9,167 nt of DNA from Bacteroidia bacterium (lineage in GTDB: Bacteria > Bacteroidota > Bacteroidia > NS11-12g > UBA955): contig JALRLA010000294.1 in assembly GCA_023254645.1 (NCBI GenBank), positions 1 to 9,167 on the forward strand, given 5' to 3'. Below are positions 6,038 to 9,167 of this stretch, one piece after another (the stretch's first letter is position 1; every line of letters begins with the position of its first letter). The position numbers and the translations under genes were made by a program. The notes beneath the pieces were generated by a model. That model did not search any database. It worked only from the letters and a program-made list of their open reading frames with translations, and was not told the DNA's origin.

Positions 6038-6048
6038 CCATATTTTTG
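6018..6048 (+). promoter_or_regulatory. Candidate promoter for gldK
   Basis: CTTG at 6018-6021 (one mismatch to TTTG), a 19-nt spacer, then TATTTTTG at 6041-6048, an exact TAnnTTTG. Transcription would start near 6052-6056, about 30 nt before ATG 6087. It overlaps a palindrome, which suggests that gldKLM expression may be controlled separately from porP. Confidence 0.55.
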
Positions 6049-6086
6049 CAACCTTAGATAAAAAGTACCGATTGGAAACCGAACTC

Positions 6087-7460
6087 ATGAAGAATCCGTT
6101 GTCGCGTTTAAATGCAATGAACAGCATGGTTAAAAAAGCAAAGACGCTTTTCGCCAATAAACGAGTGCGTCAAGTGGCGATTGTCACTTCCGTATTCATG
6201 GTCGCGTGCGGCCCCGCTGATACCGGTGATTTGACTGGCCTTCAGGGCCGTCGCCCCTGGTTCCACCCAACCCCTCCGGGTACCGTGTACGTTCCTTCAG
6301 GAACCTTCCACACGGGTCAAGCTGGTCAAGATATCTTCCAGTCTTATTTGGAGCCTAACAAGCAGATGACCATTTCTGCTTTTTGGATGGACGAAACTGA
6401 AATCACCAACAATGAATACCGTCAATTCGTTGCTTACGTAGCCGATTCTATCGCGCGTTACGTGTTGGACGACGACCAGTATTTCATGGCTGAAAATGAT
6501 GAAGGGTTCCGTTTCATTGATTACACTCAAGCAGGTCCCTTGGATCCTCGCAACTTTGAAAAGCACAAAGAAGATTTGTATGATCTTTACTATCAAGGAG
6601 ATGAGCGTTTTCGTGGCAAGCGTCAGTTTGATACACGCAAATTGATGTACCACTATGAGTGGTTCGATTTGGCCAAAGCTGCCATGTTGGATCGCGATAA
6701 GTATGATCCTATGAATCGCCGCGAATTCATTGAAGAAGAAGATGTCTTGATTTATCCTGACACATTGTGCTGGGCTCGTGACTTCACTTACTCTTTCAAT
6801 GAGCCTATGGCGCGTGTGTATTTCTGGCACCCCAAATACGACGATTATCCTGTAGTGGGAGTGAATTGGCACCAAGCACGTGCATTCTGCATGTGGAGAA
6901 CCATTCGCAAAAACAGCTATTGGGATCAACAAGGTTTCTATCCTACAACCGAAGATTTCCGTTTGCCCTCAGAGTATGAGTGGGAATATGCCGCTCGTGG
7001 AGGCCGCATTGGCAACAAATACCCTTGGGGTGGGCCTTACGCTCGCAACAGCAAAGGATGTATGTTGGCCAACTTCAAGCCCTTACGTGGTAACTACGGT
7101 GTAGACGGTGGTGTTTACCCTGTGCGTGTTGACTCTTACTTCCCCAACGATTTTGGTTTGTACAACATGAGCGGGAATGTTTCTGAATGGACCAATACTG
7201 TGTGGGATGAAGCCAACAACACCTTTGTTCACGATTTGAATGGAGAACGTCAGGTTTACATCAAGGAGCGTGGCGAAGATGCTGCCAATACTCCCATCAG
7301 CGAAAAACGTAAGGTGATTCGCGGTGGAAGCTGGAAAGACATCGGGTACTTCATCGAATGCGGTGCACGTACATTTGAATACCAAGACACCAGTAAGTGT
7401 TACGTTGGATTCCGTACCGTTCAGACCTACATCGGTCGTTCAAATAAGGATACGAAGTAA
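6087..7460 (+). CDS. gldK: GldK/PorK type IX secretion lipoprotein (SUMF1/FGE fold)
   Basis: A 457-residue lipoprotein with an FGE/SUMF1-type domain. It forms with GldN the ring under the outer membrane that the GldLM motor contacts. A lipoprotein signal ends in VFMVAC (lipidated Cys41 in this numbering). The domain starts with GTVYVPSGTFHTG (65-77), then FWMDETEITNNEYRQF (99-114), a charged insert (about 125-250) as I recall in GldK, VVGVNWHQARAFCMW (256-270), FRLPSEYEWEYAARGG (291-306), YPWGG, LYNMSGNVSEW (358-368) and VIRGGSWKD with CYVGFRT near the end. The domain is structural here and not expected to make formylglycine. The start is uncertain: ATG 6117 or 6126 would give a more usual signal length (Cys about 28 from 6126), and TTG 6072 is also open. 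A terminator-like hairpin follows before gldL. Confidence 0.93.
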   Translation: MKNPLSRLNAMNSMVKKAKTLFANKRVRQVAIVTSVFMVACGPADTGDLTGLQGRRPWFHPTPPGTVYVPSGTFHTGQAGQDIFQSYLEPNKQMTISAFWMDETEITNNEYRQFVAYVADSIARYVLDDDQYFMAENDEGFRFIDYTQAGPLDPRNFEKHKEDLYDLYYQGDERFRGKRQFDTRKLMYHYEWFDLAKAAMLDRDKYDPMNRREFIEEEDVLIYPDTLCWARDFTYSFNEPMARVYFWHPKYDDYPVVGVNWHQARAFCMWRTIRKNSYWDQQGFYPTTEDFRLPSEYEWEYAARGGRIGNKYPWGGPYARNSKGCMLANFKPLRGNYGVDGGVYPVRVDSYFPNDFGLYNMSGNVSEWTNTVWDEANNTFVHDLNGERQVYIKERGEDAANTPISEKRKVIRGGSWKDIGYFIECGARTFEYQDTSKCYVGFRTVQTYIGRSNKDTK

Positions 7461-7472
7461 TTCCCTTCAACA

Positions 7473-7481
7473 TGTGGATAA
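7473..7481 (-). other. DnaA-box match in the gldK-gldL gap
   Basis: TGTGGATAA on the plus strand is the exact complement of the E. coli DnaA box TTATCCACA. It is the second DnaA-like 9-mer flanking gldK (the other is at 5960-5968). There is no AT-rich unwinding region, no cluster of boxes and no dnaA or dnaN gene, so this is not an origin. It may be chance. Confidence 0.25.
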
Positions 7482-7483
7482 CG

Positions 7484-7506
7484 AAATTGTCGCCTCGACA
7501 ATTTTT
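7484..7506 (+). terminator. Intrinsic-terminator-like hairpin between gldK and gldL
   Basis: AAATTGTCG (7484-7492), loop CCT, CGACAATTT (7496-7504): a perfect 9-bp stem with a 3-nt loop, continuing into a T-run (7502-7506). It lies 23 nt after the gldK stop. I see no promoter of the TTTG/TAnnTTTG type between it and gldL at 7555. gldL and gldM therefore seem to depend on read-through, and the hairpin may act as a partial terminator or as a stabiliser of the gldK 3' end. Confidence 0.6.
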
Positions 7507-7554
7507 ATGTACATATTGCGTTTAGACTACAACAACTATTAACCAAATATAAAA

Positions 7555-8211
7555 ATGAGCAAAAGTTTCTTTGAATCCAAAAAGTTCAAAACTACCATGA
7601 ACTTCGTTTATGGTATCGGTGCGGCCGTCGTAATTGTGGGGGCTCTGTTTAAAATTCTTCACTTGAAAGGTGCAGACATCATGCTGAGTGTAGGTCTGTT
7701 GACTGAGGCTGGTATTTTCGTTATTTCAGCTTTCGAACCTGTACACATGGATCCAGATTGGTCTTTGGTATACCCAGAATTGGCTGGTGGAGATCCGGGT
7801 TCTAAAAAAGAATCGTCTGCTGGTGTTTCTCAGCAACTTGATTCTATGTTGTCACAAGCCAAAATTGGTCCTGAATTGATTGCATCTTTGGGTTCTGGCC
7901 TAACTTCATTGAGTACGAATGTGAAAGACATGGCTAGTATGTCAAGTGCTGCAGTTGCAACAAAAGAATATTCTGAAAATGCTCACAAAGCCGCGGCCAA
8001 TATGGCTTCTATTGCAGATAGTTCTGCTATGGTAAGTGATTCAATGGGTAATTTCTCTAGTGGTTTGGGTTCAGCCTTGAACAATCTAATGGCTACCGAA
8101 AGTGCAACTGCATCCTTCAATCAAGAATTGGCTCAATTGAACCGCAACTTGAATAATTTGAACTCCATTTATGGCAACATGTTGAGTGCTATGGGTGGAG
8201 CGAAGAACTGA
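7555..8211 (+). CDS. gldL: GldL/PorL inner-membrane type IX secretion motor protein
   Basis: A 218-residue inner-membrane protein that surrounds the GldM dimer and uses the proton gradient to drive type IX secretion and gliding. Two membrane helices are visible: residues about 17-36 (MNFVYGIGAAVVIVGALFKI) and about 42-60 (LSVGLLTEAGIFVISAF). Both carry the family's conserved pattern, including FKILH at the end of helix 1 and a buried glutamate, E51, in helix 2. E51 corresponds to the glutamate shown to be essential in Flavobacterium (E49 there, from memory). The cytoplasmic tail from about 63 is Ser/Ala/Asn-rich and predicted helical, with a likely coiled coil near 165-210. ATG 7555 has an A-rich leader, usual for Bacteroidota. 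gldM follows after 41 nt with no promoter or terminator seen between. Confidence 0.96.
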   Translation: MSKSFFESKKFKTTMNFVYGIGAAVVIVGALFKILHLKGADIMLSVGLLTEAGIFVISAFEPVHMDPDWSLVYPELAGGDPGSKKESSAGVSQQLDSMLSQAKIGPELIASLGSGLTSLSTNVKDMASMSSAAVATKEYSENAHKAAANMASIADSSAMVSDSMGNFSSGLGSALNNLMATESATASFNQELAQLNRNLNNLNSIYGNMLSAMGGAKN

Positions 8212-8252
8212 TCGTAATTGACTGTACCACATAAACTTAAATAGATAAACAA

Positions 8253-9167
8253 ATGGCAGGTGGTAAATTGTCAGCACGTCAGAAGATGATCAACATGATG
8301 TACCTCGTGTTGACGGCACTTTTGGCGTTGAACGTATCAAAAGAAATCATCAAGGCTTTCAATTTGATTGAAAACTCTCTTGATAATTCTACTCGCAACA
8401 TTGTTCAAAAGAACAACGCTGTATTGTCCGCTCTTCAGAAAACAGCAAGTCAGGATAATCAAGCAGCAAAAGTTGCAGTTGAAAAGGTTAACGAAGCACA
8501 AAAAATCAGTGAAGCGTTGATCAAAAAAATAGGTCAAATCAAAACGGATCTATTGACATTGTCTGGAGATGGGAAAGACCCCAAAACAGGTCGTAAATCT
8601 GATGAAGAAGGCCAATTGGTAAAGGGTGGTGTAAATGAATTGGCTCAAGGTGACAACATGGAAATTCATGCCAATTATTTCGTAGTTGAAGATAATGGCA
8701 AGCGTGGTACTGAATTGCAAAAGGCTATCAATGATACCCGCAAAGCATTGTTGGGTGTTCTTGAGTCTGCAACAAAAGATACCGGATTGGCGAAAAATCC
8801 GGAAACCGTCAAATTTCTATTGGATAAAATGAAGGCCATTGAAGCGAAGACTTCATTGTACGCGGAAGATGGTACCAATAGCTCTGGATCCAAACAATCT
8901 TGGGTTTCCATGTATTTGGAACATTCTCCATTGGCAGGTGTTTTTGCTATGCTCAGTAAAATTGAGAATGATTGTCGTTCTCTGGAAGCCGAAGTGGCTC
9001 AAGCTTTGGCTGAATCAGTGAATGCAACTGACTACAAGTTTGATTCATTGATTCCTGTGGTTTCTTCTCCCATGAGTGCAGTATTGACCGGTCAAACATA
9101 CGAAGCCAATATTTTGCTTGCGGCTTACAACTCAAAAGCTCAAATGCGGGTTTTGGTCAATGGGAAC
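8253..9167 (+). CDS. gldM: GldM/PorM type IX secretion motor shaft protein, cut by window end
   Basis: An uninterrupted frame of 305 codons from ATG 8253 runs off the window. The family is about 510-520 residues, so the N-terminal 60% is shown. It opens with MAGGKLSARQKMINMMYLV, the GldM hallmark: a short cytoplasmic start, then one membrane helix (about 13-33). R9 corresponds to the arginine reported to interact with the GldL helix-2 glutamate (from memory). The periplasmic part begins with a helical bundle (about 34-220), including the usual MEIHANYFVVED and DTRKALL segments. A more strand-rich part starts near 265 (SLIPVVSSPMSAVLTGQTYEANI), matching the next periplasmic domain. GldM dimers span the periplasm and pass motor movement to the GldK/GldN ring. 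Leucines are mostly TTG. gldN is expected next, outside the window. Confidence 0.96.
   Translation, partial: MAGGKLSARQKMINMMYLVLTALLALNVSKEIIKAFNLIENSLDNSTRNIVQKNNAVLSALQKTASQDNQAAKVAVEKVNEAQKISEALIKKIGQIKTDLLTLSGDGKDPKTGRKSDEEGQLVKGGVNELAQGDNMEIHANYFVVEDNGKRGTELQKAINDTRKALLGVLESATKDTGLAKNPETVKFLLDKMKAIEAKTSLYAEDGTNSSGSKQSWVSMYLEHSPLAGVFAMLSKIENDCRSLEAEVAQALAESVNATDYKFDSLIPVVSSPMSAVLTGQTYEANILLAAYNSKAQMRVLVNGN

Noticed and set aside
6297..6932. Minus-strand ORF of 211 codons inside gldK
   Set aside because: Antisense shadow of a clearly real gldK frame; the product has no recognisable domain order.
7473..7481. Replication origin at the DnaA-box match
   Set aside because: A single box here, no cluster, no AT-rich unwinding element and no replication genes nearby.
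7507..7554. Separate promoter for gldL
   Set aside because: The only similar string, TACATATTG, has the wrong spacing within the element and no TTTG upstream at the right distance.
1..9167. CRISPR array, insertion sequence, integrase or toxin-antitoxin pair
   Set aside because: I saw no regularly spaced repeats, no terminal inverted repeats with a transposase, and no integrase or toxin-like protein in either strand.

Overview
The window looks like chromosomal DNA of a Bacteroidota bacterium, probably Flavobacteriales. The reasons are a porP-gldK-gldL-gldM type IX secretion / gliding cluster, promoter candidates of the Bacteroidota type (TTTG, about 20 nt, TAnnTTTG), A-rich leaders without strong Shine-Dalgarno sequences, and heavy use of TTG for leucine. 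The family within the order cannot be fixed from the sequence alone.

Left part (1-1311). An AT-rich stretch carries a possible small single-span membrane protein on the minus strand (5-145). It abuts, head to head, the C-terminal half of a GT39/ArnT-like membrane glycosyltransferase (149-814, plus), whose catalytic half is missing. A 4-nt ATGA overlap then leads into a YfcE-type metallophosphoesterase (811-1311).

Middle part (1312-4632). An exact-consensus promoter (1329-1360) drives tRNA-Leu(CAA) (1382-1468, CCA encoded). Only 13 nt later an alpha/beta hydrolase begins (1482-2321). A perfect 11-bp terminator-like hairpin lies inside the first codons of that hydrolase. The hydrolase converges on, and overlaps by 3 nt, a minus-strand pair: a sigma-54-dependent NtrC-type response regulator (3277-4632) followed after 2 nt by a full-length Sua5-type threonylcarbamoyl-AMP synthase (2318-3274).

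Right part (4633-9167). A 202-nt divergent intergenic region separates the regulator from the secretion cluster: PorP/SprF-like outer-membrane protein (4835-5953), GldK lipoprotein (6087-7460), GldL motor stator protein (7555-8211) and GldM (8253 to the window end, cut off). PorP and GldK act at the outer membrane. GldL and GldM form the proton-driven motor in the inner membrane, with GldM reaching through the periplasm to the GldK/GldN ring. gldN would be expected just beyond the window.

The cluster itself is a known system. The less ordinary signals are in the spaces between genes: twin palindromes in the gldK promoter region, a terminator-like hairpin between gldK and gldL, the tRNA-hydrolase arrangement with its embedded hairpin, and the apparent breakpoint at the left end. 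I did not find a plausible novel multi-gene system.
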